Positions 33,598-41,403 of a stretch of DNA of 64,000 nt are shown here, in pieces (within the stretch, counting starts at the first letter, position 1; the number at the start of each line of letters is the position of its first letter). The DNA lies in the NCBI GenBank assembly GCA_038229135.1, contig JBBROS010000012.1, forward strand, positions 1 to 64,000, given 5' to 3'. This DNA is from JBBROS01 sp038229135. GTDB lineage: Bacteria > Pseudomonadota > Alphaproteobacteria > Acetobacterales > Acetobacteraceae. The notes below the pieces were generated by a model. It was not told where the DNA came from. It ran no database searches and worked only from the letters and a program-made list of their open reading frames with translations. Both the position numbers and the translations under genes were made by a program.

Positions 33598-35121
33598 ATG
33601 TCGCTGACGCGCCGCTTGTTGCTGGGTGGGGTGGGGTCGCTGCCGCTGGTGCGGGTGGCGCGCGGGGCCACGGCCGCCCGAGTGACGATCCTGCACTATA
33701 ACGACGTGCATTCGCGACACCTGGCCGTGAACGGGCGGGCGCTGACGTGCACCGGACGGGACGGTGCGGGGGGCGACGGCTGCTTTGGGGGCAGCGCGCG
33801 TCTGGCGGGGGCCATCGCGGAGCAGCGGGCGGCGGCGCGCGGCGACGGCCGGATGGTGCTGCTGCTGGATGCCGGGGACCAGTTCCAGGGCAGCCTGTTC
33901 TACACGGCGCATCGGGGGGCGGCGGAGCTGGCGGTGCAGCATGCGAACGCGGTGGATGCGATGGCGGTGGGCAACCACGAGTTCGACAACGGGCCCGAGA
34001 CGCTGCAGCGCTATGTGGAGGCCGCGCGGTTCCCGGTTCTCGCGGCCAACCTGGACCTGGGCGACGAGCCGCGGCTGCGCGGGCTGGTGCGGCCCTGGGC
34101 GGTGCTGGAGCGGGAGGGGTTGCGCGTGGGCGTGGTCGGGCTGACGACGCCCGACGCGGCGCTGACGTCCTCGCCGGGGCCGAACGTGCGCTTCCTGCCG
34201 CCGCGCCCAGCGCTGGCCGAGGCGGTGCGGGCGGTGCGGGCGGAGGGGGCGGGGCTCGTGGTGGCGCTGTCCCACCTGGGCCTGGTGGAGGACCGCACAC
34301 TGGAGGGCGTGGACGTGGTGGTGGGTGGGCACAGCCATACGCTGCTGAGCAACACGGAGCCCAACGCCGAAGGGGCGGTGCCGCAGGGGGGGCTGCCGGG
34401 ACCGCTGATCGTGCAGGCCGGGGCGTTCGGTCGGTATCTGGGGCGGCTGGACCTGGACCTGGATGCGGCGGGGCGTGTGGTGGCCTATGCGGCGGCGGTG
34501 CGGCACGTGGGGCTGGACGTGGCGGAGGATGCCGGGGTGGCGGCGATCGTGGCCGGGTTCGCGGCGCCGCTGGAGGCGTTGCGGCGCCAGGTGGTGGCTC
34601 GGTTGCCGGGGGCGCTCGAGATCGGGGCGTGCCGGGTGGCCGGGTGCGCGCTGGGGATCATGGTGGCGGAGGCGCAGCGGGGCGCGCTGGCCGGGATGGC
34701 GCGGGCTTCGGCGCGTCCGGTGGTGGGGCTGCTCAACGCGGGCGGTCTGCGGACGGGGCTGCCGGCGGGCGAGGTGACGCGGGGACAGGTGCTGGACGCG
34801 ATGCCGTTCGGGAACACGCTGGTGGGCGTGGAGGTGGACGGGGCGGCGCTGGAGGCAGCGGCGCGGCATGGTTTGACCATGGCCGGGCGGGGCGGCTTTC
34901 CCCAGTGGGCCGGGCTGCGGCTGCAGGTGTTTCCCCCGGCGGTGGAGGTCGAGGCGCCGGCGGGCTGGGCGGCGTTGGAAGCGGGGGGACGGTATCTGCT
35001 GGCGACCAACAGCTTCGTGGCGAGCGGGGGGGATGGCTACGCGATGCTTCGGGGGGCGAAGGTGACGGACACGGGGTTGTTGCTGGCCGACCTGCTGGCG
35101 GATGCCTTGGGGCGGGGGTGA
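33598..35121 (+). CDS. 5'-nucleotidase / metallophosphoesterase (UshA type)
   Basis: Exported 5'-nucleotidase or 2',3'-cyclic phosphodiesterase of 507 residues. The N-terminus MSLTRRLLLGGVGSLPLV has a twin-arginine-like start and ends near VARGA. Two-metal site motifs are LHYNDVHSRH, DAGDQFQGSLFY, GNHEFDNGPET, ALSHLGLVED and GGHSHTLLSN. The C-terminal substrate domain has MPFGNTLVGVEVDGAALEAA and NSFVASGGDGYAML. It probably liberates phosphate and nucleosides in the periplasm. Confidence 0.93.
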   Translation: MSLTRRLLLGGVGSLPLVRVARGATAARVTILHYNDVHSRHLAVNGRALTCTGRDGAGGDGCFGGSARLAGAIAEQRAAARGDGRMVLLLDAGDQFQGSLFYTAHRGAAELAVQHANAVDAMAVGNHEFDNGPETLQRYVEAARFPVLAANLDLGDEPRLRGLVRPWAVLEREGLRVGVVGLTTPDAALTSSPGPNVRFLPPRPALAEAVRAVRAEGAGLVVALSHLGLVEDRTLEGVDVVVGGHSHTLLSNTEPNAEGAVPQGGLPGPLIVQAGAFGRYLGRLDLDLDAAGRVVAYAAAVRHVGLDVAEDAGVAAIVAGFAAPLEALRRQVVARLPGALEIGACRVAGCALGIMVAEAQRGALAGMARASARPVVGLLNAGGLRTGLPAGEVTRGQVLDAMPFGNTLVGVEVDGAALEAAARHGLTMAGRGGFPQWAGLRLQVFPPAVEVEAPAGWAALEAGGRYLLATNSFVASGGDGYAMLRGAKVTDTGLLLADLLADALGRG

Positions 35122-35159
35122 CTCAGCTTGCCGTCGCGTGATCCGTGGACGTTACGAGC

Positions 35160-35247
35160 GTCATCGCGAGCCGAAGGTGCGGCGATCCAGGGGCCGACGG
35201 GCCTGCCCTGTGCGGCCCGTGGATCGCCACGCTTCGCTCGCGATGAC
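35160..35247. repeat. Palindromic intergenic element, copy C (88 bp)
   Basis: The clearest copy: ends GTCATCGCGAGC and GCTCGCGATGAC are perfect inverted repeats, and the inner arms GGCGATCCAGG and GTGGATCGCC also pair. It lies between the 5'-nucleotidase and MOSC genes, both on the plus strand. Confidence 0.93.
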
Positions 35248-35267
35248 GAGTTTTGGAGTCTGATCGA

Positions 35268-36068
35268 GTGGCGTTGAGTGTCTGTTTTATGGCGATCTAC
35301 CCCGTGAAGGGCCTGCGCGGCATCGCCCTGGACCATGCGGAGGTCGAGCGCTGCGGGCTTGCGCAAGACAGACGTTGGGCCGTCGTGCGGCCGGGCGGGG
35401 TGGTGTGGACGCAGCGCGACCTGCCGGGCATGGCGCGGATCGGGGTGCAGCTCGAGGGCGCCGGGTTGCGGCTGGAAGCGCCGGGGCAGGGGGGCGTGGG
35501 TGCGGCGGCCACGGGCGAGGCGGCGGTGGTCGAGGTCTGGCGGACGCGGGTGCCGGCGGTGGCAGCCTCGCCCGAGGCGTCCGCGTGGCTGAGCCGGGTG
35601 CTCGGGACGGATTGCACCCTCGTCTACATGGCCGACCCGGCGGCGCGGGCCGTGACGCCGGACCTGGCGCGGCCCGGCGACGTGGTGAGCCTGGCCGACG
35701 GTTTCCCATTGCTGGTGACGACGACCGCCTCGCTGGCGGCGCTGAACGCGGAGTTGGGCGCGCCGGTGCCGATGACGCGGTTCCGGCCGAACCTGGTCGT
35801 GGATGGGGCCGAAGCGTGGGACGAGGACGGCTGGGCGCACCTGGAGGCGGGCGGCGTGCGGTTGCGGCTCACCTCGGCCTGCGCGCGATGCAAGGTGACG
35901 ACGATCGACCAGGTCACGGGCGAGCCGACGCCCAGGCTGGAGCCGTTGCGGACCCTGGGGCGGATCAGGCGTGGCGCGGCGGGCGACATCAGCTTCGGCT
36001 GGAACGCGGTGCCGGAGACGCTGGGCACGGTTGCGGTCGGGGCGAGCCTGACTGCCTTGCACCGATAA
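35268..36068 (+). CDS. MOSC domain protein (YcbX / mARC type)
   Basis: Molybdenum-cofactor binding protein of about 266 residues. The N-terminal beta-barrel domain includes AIYPVKGLRGIALDHAEV and GLAQDRRWAVVRPGG. The MOSC domain includes TRFRPNLVVDGAEAWDEDGW and SACARCKVTTIDQVTGEPTP. The CxRCxxTTxD motif carries the cysteine that binds molybdenum in YcbX and mARC, which reduce N-hydroxylated compounds. GTG at 35268 is chosen because it restores the first beta strand; ATG at 35289 is the alternative. The stop overlaps the palindrome before ahcY. Confidence 0.9.
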   Translation: MALSVCFMAIYPVKGLRGIALDHAEVERCGLAQDRRWAVVRPGGVVWTQRDLPGMARIGVQLEGAGLRLEAPGQGGVGAAATGEAAVVEVWRTRVPAVAASPEASAWLSRVLGTDCTLVYMADPAARAVTPDLARPGDVVSLADGFPLLVTTTASLAALNAELGAPVPMTRFRPNLVVDGAEAWDEDGWAHLEAGGVRLRLTSACARCKVTTIDQVTGEPTPRLEPLRTLGRIRRGAAGDISFGWNAVPETLGTVAVGASLTALHR

Positions 36069-36080
36069 AGATATCCTTAT
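36065..36080. promoter_or_regulatory. 16-bp palindrome before ahcY, candidate SahR-type operator
   Basis: ATAAAGATATCCTTAT is a palindrome with one mismatched position per arm. It is strikingly AT-rich for this genome, 31 bases upstream of the ahcY ATG and overlapping the TAA stop of the MOSC gene. ArsR-family SahR regulators control ahcY and methionine genes through AT-rich palindromes in Proteobacteria (family knowledge); I cannot verify the exact consensus. An AAGGAG ribosome binding site follows at 36097-36102. Confidence 0.6.
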
Positions 36081-36110
36081 ATACCGCCGCCACCTTAAGG
36101 AGCCGCCCCC

Positions 36111-37418
36111 ATGCCTGACGTGAACATCCAACACGACTACAACGTGCGCGACATCTCGCTGGCCGGCTGGGGCCGCAAGGAGATCGCGATGGCCGAGGAC
36201 GAGATGCCCGGCCTGATGGCGCTTCGGCATGAATACGGCGCCTCGCAGCCGCTGAAGGGCGCGCGGATCGCAGGCTCGCTACACATGACGATCCAGACGG
36301 CCGTGCTGATCGAGACGCTGACGGCGCTGGGCGCCACCGTGCGCTGGTCGTCGTGCAACATCTTCTCGACGCAGGACCATGCGGCCGCCGCCGTGGCCGC
36401 GGCCGGGGTACCGGTGTTTGCGTGGAAGGGCATGAGCGAGGAGGAGTTCTGGGGCGCGATCGACGCGACCATCACGGGCCCCGATGGCTGGACGCCGAAC
36501 ATGATCCTCGACGATGGCGGGGACCTGACGAAGCTGATGCTCGAGAAGCACCCCGAGATGATGAAGGCCATCAAGGGGATCAGCGAGGAGACGACGACGG
36601 GCGTGCACCGCCTGTGGGAGTTGGAGAAGGCGGGCAAGCTGCCAGTGCCGGCGATCAACGTGAACGACAGCGTGACGAAGTCTAAGTTCGACAATCTCTA
36701 TGGCTGCAAGGAGAGCCTGGTCGACGCCATCCGCCGCGGCACGGACGTGATGATGGCCGGCAAGGTGGCCGTGGTTGCCGGTTATGGCGACGTGGGCAAG
36801 GGTTCGGCGGCGAGCCTGAAGAACGGCGGCTGCCGCGTGCTGGTGACCGAGGTGGACCCGATCTGCGCGCTGCAGGCGGCGATGGAGGGCTACGAGGTCG
36901 TGACCATGGAGCAGGCCGCCCCGCGCGGCGACATCTTCGTGACGGCGACGGGCAACATCGACGTGATCACGGTCGACCACATGCGGGCGATGAAGCACCG
37001 GGCGATTGTGTGCAACATCGGGCACTTCGACAGCGAGATCCAGATCGAAGGCCTGCGGAACTACACTTGGGACAACGTGAAGCCGCAGGTGGACGAGGTG
37101 GTGTTCCCGGACGGCAAGCGGCTGATCGTGTTGAGCGAGGGGCGGCTGGTCAACCTCGGCAACGCGACCGGCCACCCGAGTTTCGTGATGTCGGCGAGCT
37201 TCACGAACCAGGTGCTTGCGCAGATCGAGCTGTGGACGGCGCCGGCGGGCACGTACGAGAACAAGGTGTACACGCTGCCGAAGCACCTGGACGAGAAGGT
37301 GGCGGCGCTGCACCTGGAGAAGGTGGGCGCCACGCTGACGAAGCTGAGCCCGGCGCAGGCCGAGTACATCGGCGCCGGGGTGAGCGGGCCGTTCAAGCAC
37401 GACCTCTATCGCTACTGA
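36111..37418 (+). CDS. ahcY: Adenosylhomocysteinase
   Basis: S-adenosylhomocysteine hydrolase, 435 residues, which splits SAH to adenosine and homocysteine in the methylation cycle. INVNDSVTKSKFDNLYGC (about residue 183) and the NAD-binding AGYGDVGKGSAASL (about 223) are the two family signatures. The C-terminus ends KHDLYRY as usual. An AAGGAG ribosome binding site lies 8 bases before the ATG. Its own operator-like palindrome (36065-36080) suggests control by SAH level. It is convergent with the FKBP gene. Confidence 0.97.
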   Translation: MPDVNIQHDYNVRDISLAGWGRKEIAMAEDEMPGLMALRHEYGASQPLKGARIAGSLHMTIQTAVLIETLTALGATVRWSSCNIFSTQDHAAAAVAAAGVPVFAWKGMSEEEFWGAIDATITGPDGWTPNMILDDGGDLTKLMLEKHPEMMKAIKGISEETTTGVHRLWELEKAGKLPVPAINVNDSVTKSKFDNLYGCKESLVDAIRRGTDVMMAGKVAVVAGYGDVGKGSAASLKNGGCRVLVTEVDPICALQAAMEGYEVVTMEQAAPRGDIFVTATGNIDVITVDHMRAMKHRAIVCNIGHFDSEIQIEGLRNYTWDNVKPQVDEVVFPDGKRLIVLSEGRLVNLGNATGHPSFVMSASFTNQVLAQIELWTAPAGTYENKVYTLPKHLDEKVAALHLEKVGATLTKLSPAQAEYIGAGVSGPFKHDLYRY

Positions 37419-37433
37419 GACTTCCCGGTAGCC

Positions 37434-37519
37434 GTCGTCGCGAGCGAGGCGTAGCGATCCAGGGGCCGTCGAGAGCAGTCTCGTGGCCCCGCGTCGCTTC
37501 GCCTAGGGCTCGCGGTGAC
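37434..37519. repeat. Palindromic intergenic element, copy D (86 bp, diverged)
   Basis: Ends are GTCGTCGCGAGC and GGCTCGCGGTGAC, with inner GCGATCCAGGGGCC and GGCCCCGCGTCGC arms. It is the most diverged of the five copies. It lies right after ahcY, between convergent genes, and so could act as a terminator or mRNA end protector. Confidence 0.85.
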
Positions 37520-37550
37520 GCATCGGATCGAGGGCTGGCGCCAGGTCGTC

Positions 37551-37586
37551 ATCCCTCCCCCGCCCCGCCCGCAGGGGGCGGAGAGC
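37551..37586. repeat. GC hairpin element after ahcY
   Basis: ATCCCTCCCCCGCCCCGCCC then GCAGGGGGCGGAGAGC: the CCGCCC arm pairs with GGGCGG. It is in tandem with palindromic copy D in the ahcY-FKBP gap, so two unrelated hairpin families share this space. Confidence 0.7.
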
Positions 37587-37599
37587 AGGAACCAACGTA

Positions 37600-38001
37600 T
37601 CATTCGACCCCGAGGAGCTCCACGTCGAACACGAGGGTCGCGTTCGGCGGGATCACGCTGCCGGCGCCGCGGGCGCCGTAGCCGAGCTCGGGCGGGATGA
37701 CGAGGGTACGGCTGCCGCCGACCTTCATCCCGGCGACGCCTTTGTCCCACCCGGCGATCACGCGGCCGGCGCCGAGCTGGAAGCGGAACGGGTCCTGGCG
37801 GTCGCGCGAGCTGTCGAACTTCTTGCCCTTGTTGTTCGGGGCGGCGGCGTCGAACAGCCAGCCGGTGTAGTGGACCACCACGGTCTTGCCGGGGATGGCT
37901 TCGGGGCCGGAGCCTACGGTCACGTCGGTCATGCGGGGTCCTGTGGTTTGGGCGAGGGCCGGGGTTGCGAGAAGGGTGAGAAGGAGGGTGCGGCGGAGCA
38001 T
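37600..38001 (-). CDS. Exported FKBP-type peptidyl-prolyl cis-trans isomerase
   Basis: A 133-residue periplasmic proline isomerase. The signal peptide MLRRTLLLTLLATPALAQ is followed by a complete FKBP domain: VVVHYTGWLFDAAAPNNKGK, AGRVIAGWDKGVAGMKVGG and VIPPELGYGARGAGSVIPP. ATG at 38001 has an AGGA box eight bases before it; ATG at 38022, which overlaps the HAD gene end, lacks one. It helps fold exported proteins. Confidence 0.93.
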   Translation of the reverse strand: MLRRTLLLTLLATPALAQTTGPRMTDVTVGSGPEAIPGKTVVVHYTGWLFDAAAPNNKGKKFDSSRDRQDPFRFQLGAGRVIAGWDKGVAGMKVGGSRTLVIPPELGYGARGAGSVIPPNATLVFDVELLGVE

Positions 38002-38018
38002 TCTCAAAGTCCTAATGG

Positions 38019-38777
38019 TCATTGGCCCATCTGGGTGGCGAGGTCGGTGACGCTCTCGGCGACGTAGTCATACCGGCCCGTGGCGGACATGTCGCGGGTC
38101 TGGTGCGGGCCGTATTCGGTGGGGCGGTTGATGTAGGCGGTGCGCATGCCCTGGGCCTGGGCGGCCTGCAGGTCCGCGTTGTGGGCGGCGACGAGCATGA
38201 CCTGGCCGGGCTCGAGGTCCATCAGCGTCCAGCTGAGCGCGTAGGTCTGCGGCGCGGGCTTGTAGGCGCGGGCGAGCTCGGCGCCGAGGATGAGGTCGAA
38301 GGGGAGCCGGGCGGAACGCGCGAGGTTGGTGAGGAGGGCGACGTTGCCGTTGCTCATGGGGCTGAGCACGTAGCGGGTGTGGAGGCGGCCGAGGCCCTCC
38401 ACGGTGTCGGGCCAGGGGTGGAGGCGATGCCAGGCGCGGACCAGGTGGCGGCGCTGGTCTTCCGTGACGTGCCCGGCGCCGAAGCGGGCGAGCAGGCGGT
38501 CGAGGGATTGGCGGTGGAGGTCGTCGAGCTTCGTCCAGGGGGCGTCGCCGGCGTTCACGCGGGCCATGGCGGGGGCGTATTCGGCGCGCCAGGCATCGGT
38601 GAAGGCGGTCCAGTCGAGGGGGGTGGCATGCTGCTCGCCCCAGGCGCCGAGTTCCTCGATCAGGCTGGTGCGCCAGTCCACGAGGGTGCCGAAGACGTCG
38701 AATACGAGCATGCGGAGGTCGGGCATGCGGAGGTCGGGCATGCGGAGGTCGGGCATGCGGAGGTCGGGCGTGGGCAT
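38019..38777 (-). CDS. Haloacid dehalogenase type II family hydrolase, with repeated start region
   Basis: HAD-superfamily hydrolase. The core begins LVFDVFGTLVDWRTSLIEEL (nucleophile Asp), with SPMSNGNVALLTNL, YKPAPQTYALS and VAAHNADLQAAQ as the other motifs. From the last Met (38711) the protein has 230 residues, the usual length for L-2-haloacid dehalogenase-type enzymes. The annotated start at 38777 adds four PDLRM units coded by a perfect 15-bp tandem repeat, each with an in-frame ATG, so the real start is ambiguous. Four bases overlap the longest form of the FKBP gene. Confidence 0.85.
   Translation of the reverse strand: MPTPDLRMPDLRMPDLRMPDLRMLVFDVFGTLVDWRTSLIEELGAWGEQHATPLDWTAFTDAWRAEYAPAMARVNAGDAPWTKLDDLHRQSLDRLLARFGAGHVTEDQRRHLVRAWHRLHPWPDTVEGLGRLHTRYVLSPMSNGNVALLTNLARSARLPFDLILGAELARAYKPAPQTYALSWTLMDLEPGQVMLVAAHNADLQAAQAQGMRTAYINRPTEYGPHQTRDMSATGRYDYVAESVTDLATQMGQ
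38710..38769. repeat. Tandem repeat, four exact 15-bp units at the HAD gene start
   Basis: The unit ATGCGGAGGTCGGGC is repeated four times without change. Read on the minus strand, each unit gives CCCGACCTCCGCAT, coding PDLRM, and each supplies another in-frame ATG. Slippage here would change the N-terminus length by five residues at a time without a frameshift. Confidence 0.95.
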
Positions 38778-38796
38778 CCATCGCTCGTAGCACACC

Positions 38797-38884
38797 GTCA
38801 TCGCGAGCCGAAGGCGTGGCGATCCAGGGGCGGACGGGGACTGCGATGTGGGGTCCTGGATCGCCACGCTGCGCTCGCGATGAC
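38797..38884. repeat. Palindromic intergenic element, copy E (88 bp)
   Basis: Ends are GTCATCGCGAGC and GCTCGCGATGAC, with inner GGCGATCCAGG and CCTGGATCGCC arms. It is close to copy C. It lies upstream of the HAD gene and downstream of livF, both on the minus strand. Confidence 0.93.
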
Positions 38885-38930
38885 GGTCCTCGAGGCGGTC
38901 TGGTTCGGTCTGTGCGGCTCCCGCTCTCCC

Positions 38931-38959
38931 ACGCCCTCTCCCGCGAGGGGAGAGCGCGC
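38931..38959. repeat. GC hairpin element after livF
   Basis: CGCTCTCCCACGCCCTCTCC then CGCGAGGGGAGAGCG forms a hairpin (CTCTCCC with GGGGAGAG). It touches the stop codon of livF and could terminate the liv operon. Confidence 0.7.
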
Positions 38960-39690
38960 TACATTCCCAGGTAAGCCTTTCTCACGCCTTCGTCGGCGGC
39001 GATGGTGGCGGCGGGGCCTTGCATGACGATGCGGCCGGTTTGCAGCACGTAGGCGCGGTCGGCGAGTTCGAGCGCTTCGGCGAGGCGTTGCTCGACGAGG
39101 AGCACGGTGGTTCCGAGGTCCCGGATGCGGCCTACGGCGGCGAGGATGTCGTCGACGAGCTTGGGGGCGATGCCCTGGCTCGGTTCGTCGAGCATGAGCA
39201 GCCGGGGCTGCGTCATGAGCGCGCGGCCGATGGCGAGCATCTGCTGCTCGCCGCCGGAGAGGGTCTCGGCGCGCTGGGGCAGGCGTTCCTGCAGGCGGGG
39301 GAAGAGGGAGAAGACGAGGTCGAGCGGCTTGAAGCGGTTCGGGTCGCCGCGGCGGGCATAGGCGCCGAGGCGAAGGTTGTCCTCGACCGAGAGGCGCGGG
39401 AACAGGCGGCGGCCCTCCGGCACCAGGCCCACCCCGGCGCGGGTGACGAGGTGGGGCGCCATGCGGCTGACGACCTGGCCGGCGAAGGTCACGGTGCCGC
39501 CGGTGGCCACCTGGCCGGCGATGGCGCGGAGCAGGGTGCTCTTGCCGGCGCCGTTGGCGCCGACCACGGCGACGATCTCGCCGGTGCGGACGGTGAGGTC
39601 GATGCCTTGCAGGGCGGCCAGGCCGCGGTAGGAGGCGGACACGCCCTCCAGTTGCAGCAGGATCTCAGCCTTTGCGGGCTCAGGCTGCAT
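38959..39690 (-). CDS. livF: ABC transporter ATP-binding protein, LivF type
   Basis: ATPase of 243 residues of the branched-chain amino acid/amide transporter class. Walker A is VGANGAGKSTLLRAIAG, then GVGLVPEGRRLFPRLSVEDN (LivF hallmark), signature LSGGEQQMLAIGRALM and LLMLDEPSQGIAPKLVDD. It ends the operon and is followed by a GC hairpin. It overlaps livG by about 11 bases. Confidence 0.95.
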   Translation of the reverse strand: MQPEPAKAEILLQLEGVSASYRGLAALQGIDLTVRTGEIVAVVGANGAGKSTLLRAIAGQVATGGTVTFAGQVVSRMAPHLVTRAGVGLVPEGRRLFPRLSVEDNLRLGAYARRGDPNRFKPLDLVFSLFPRLQERLPQRAETLSGGEQQMLAIGRALMTQPRLLMLDEPSQGIAPKLVDDILAAVGRIRDLGTTVLLVEQRLAEALELADRAYVLQTGRIVMQGPAATIAADEGVRKAYLGM

Positions 39691-40405
39691 AACGGTCTCC
39701 CAGGTAGGCGCGTATCACGTCCGGGTGGCGGACCACTTCGGCGGGCGTCCCCTGCATCAGCACGCGGCCGAGATGCAGCACGACGGCGCGGTCCACGAGC
39801 GGCAGCACCACCTCCATCACGTGCTCGACCATGATGATCGTGATCCCCTGGTCCCGCACGGCCCGCACCAGGGCCACCCCGGCGGCGGCTTCGGTGGGGG
39901 TGAGGCCGGTGAGCATCTCGTCCAGCAGGAGGAGCCGCGGGCGGGTGGCCAGCGCCCGGGCAATCTCGAGGCGGCGTTTCTCGGGCGGGGTCAGCTGGTG
40001 CGCCGGGCGGTCGGCGCGGGCCTCGAGGCCGCAGAACGCCATGACCTCGAAGGCGGTCCGCATGGCCGCGCGGGAGCCGCCGGGCTGGGTGAAGGCGCCG
40101 ACCATGACATTCTCGAGCACCGTCATGCTGTCGAAGCTGCGGACCACCTGGAAGGTGCGGGCCACCCCGGCGCGGGCGCAGGCCACGGGGCCGGTCCCGC
40201 TGATGCGGGTGCCTTCGAGGCGGATTTCGCCGCGGTCGGGGCTGACCTCGCCGCCGATCGAGTTGAACAGGCTCGTCTTGCCAGCGCCGTTCGGGCCGAT
40301 CAGGCCGAGGATCTCGCCCTTGGCCACGCTGAAGCTGATGTCCACGTTGGCGGCCACGCCGCCGAACGTCTTGGTCACGCCGTCCACCTCGAGGAAGGCG
40401 CTCAT
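39680..40405 (-). CDS. livG: ABC transporter ATP-binding protein, LivG type
   Basis: ATPase of 241 residues. Walker A is GLIGPNGAGKTSLFNSIGGE, then GVARTFQVVRSFDSMTVLEN (LivG hallmark), LLLLDEMLTGLTPTEA and VEHVMEVVLPLVDRAVVLHL. The signature reads LTPPEKRRLEIARALA rather than the usual LSxGQ: the helix end RRLEIARAL is kept but the Ser-Gly pair is missing. ATG at 40405 overlaps the livM stop. Confidence 0.93.
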   Translation of the reverse strand: MSAFLEVDGVTKTFGGVAANVDISFSVAKGEILGLIGPNGAGKTSLFNSIGGEVSPDRGEIRLEGTRISGTGPVACARAGVARTFQVVRSFDSMTVLENVMVGAFTQPGGSRAAMRTAFEVMAFCGLEARADRPAHQLTPPEKRRLEIARALATRPRLLLLDEMLTGLTPTEAAAGVALVRAVRDQGITIIMVEHVMEVVLPLVDRAVVLHLGRVLMQGTPAEVVRHPDVIRAYLGDRYAA

Positions 40406-41403
40406 GCCGCGTGCTTCCGCTGGAACAGGCTGACGAGGCCGGCGGGGCGGAGCAGGGCCACCACCACGATGAGGCCGCCATAGATCATGAGGTCCACGCC
40501 GCGGCCGCCGCCGCCGAGGTAGGAGCGGGTGAGCTCTGTGAGCGGCATGAGCAGGGCGGCACCCAGCAGCGGCCCCCACAGGGTGCCGACGCCGCCGAGC
40601 ACGGCGGGCAGCGCGATCAGGATGGAGAGGTGCCCGGCGAGGATGGAGTCCGGGTCGATGTAGCCCACATATTGCGCGTAGATGGCGCCGCCGAGGCCGG
40701 TGAGCCCGCCCGAGATGGCGGCGGCGGCCATCTTGGAGGGGAACACGCGGACGCCGAGGGAGCGGGCGGCGACCACGTCGTCCCGGACGGCGCGCCAGGA
40801 ATAGCCCCAGCGGCCCCCCTCGATCACGTAGGCGGCGGCCCAGGCGAGGGCGGCGAAGGCGAGGACGACCAGGTGGATGGGGTATTTGTTGGTGCGGAAC
40901 TGCAGCTCGACGAGGCTCTCGCCGCGGAAGGGGATGTAGAGCCCGGTGGCGGCACCCACCCACTCCCAGTTGAGGAACAGCAGATAGCCGATCTCGCCCA
41001 CGACAACGGTGGCGATGGCGTAGTAATGGCCGCTGAGGCGGAAGCAGGGCCAACCCACCAGCAACGCCGCCAGCCCGGCGACCAGGCCGCCTGCGAACAT
41101 GCCCACGGTGGGGGGGATGCCGAGCTTCAGATACAGCATGGTGCTGACGTAGGCGCCGATGCCCATGTAGAGCGCGTGGCCCAGGCTGATCTGGCCGCAA
41201 TAACCGCCCAGAATGTTCCAGGCCTGGCTCAGCCCGGCGAACATGACGGTGATGATGATGAGGTTCTGCGCATAGACGTCCCGCACGAACAGCGGCAGCG
41301 CGGCCGTGGCGGCGAGCACGAGGACACCGCCGATCAGCTCCTGCCGGCGCCGGGTCAGGATGGCGTTCGGGCGCACGGCTGTTGGCCGGAGGGTGCTGTC
41401 CAT
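40402..41403 (-). CDS. livM: ABC transporter permease, LivM type
   Basis: Inner-membrane permease of 333 residues with 8-10 helices. Visible are ILGGYCGQISLGHALYMGIG near the start and RSLGVRVFPSKMAAAAISGG in the cytoplasmic loop that contacts the ATPases. It starts at 41403 where the livH stop begins, a one-base overlap. It forms the channel with LivH. Confidence 0.94.
   Translation of the reverse strand: MDSTLRPTAVRPNAILTRRRQELIGGVLVLAATAALPLFVRDVYAQNLIIITVMFAGLSQAWNILGGYCGQISLGHALYMGIGAYVSTMLYLKLGIPPTVGMFAGGLVAGLAALLVGWPCFRLSGHYYAIATVVVGEIGYLLFLNWEWVGAATGLYIPFRGESLVELQFRTNKYPIHLVVLAFAALAWAAAYVIEGGRWGYSWRAVRDDVVAARSLGVRVFPSKMAAAAISGGLTGLGGAIYAQYVGYIDPDSILAGHLSILIALPAVLGGVGTLWGPLLGAALLMPLTELTRSYLGGGGRGVDLMIYGGLIVVVALLRPAGLVSLFQRKHAA

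Noticed and set aside
37434..37586. CRISPR-like or riboswitch-like structure after ahcY
   Set aside because: The hairpins belong to the two repeat families seen elsewhere, with no regular spacers and no ligand-aptamer pattern.
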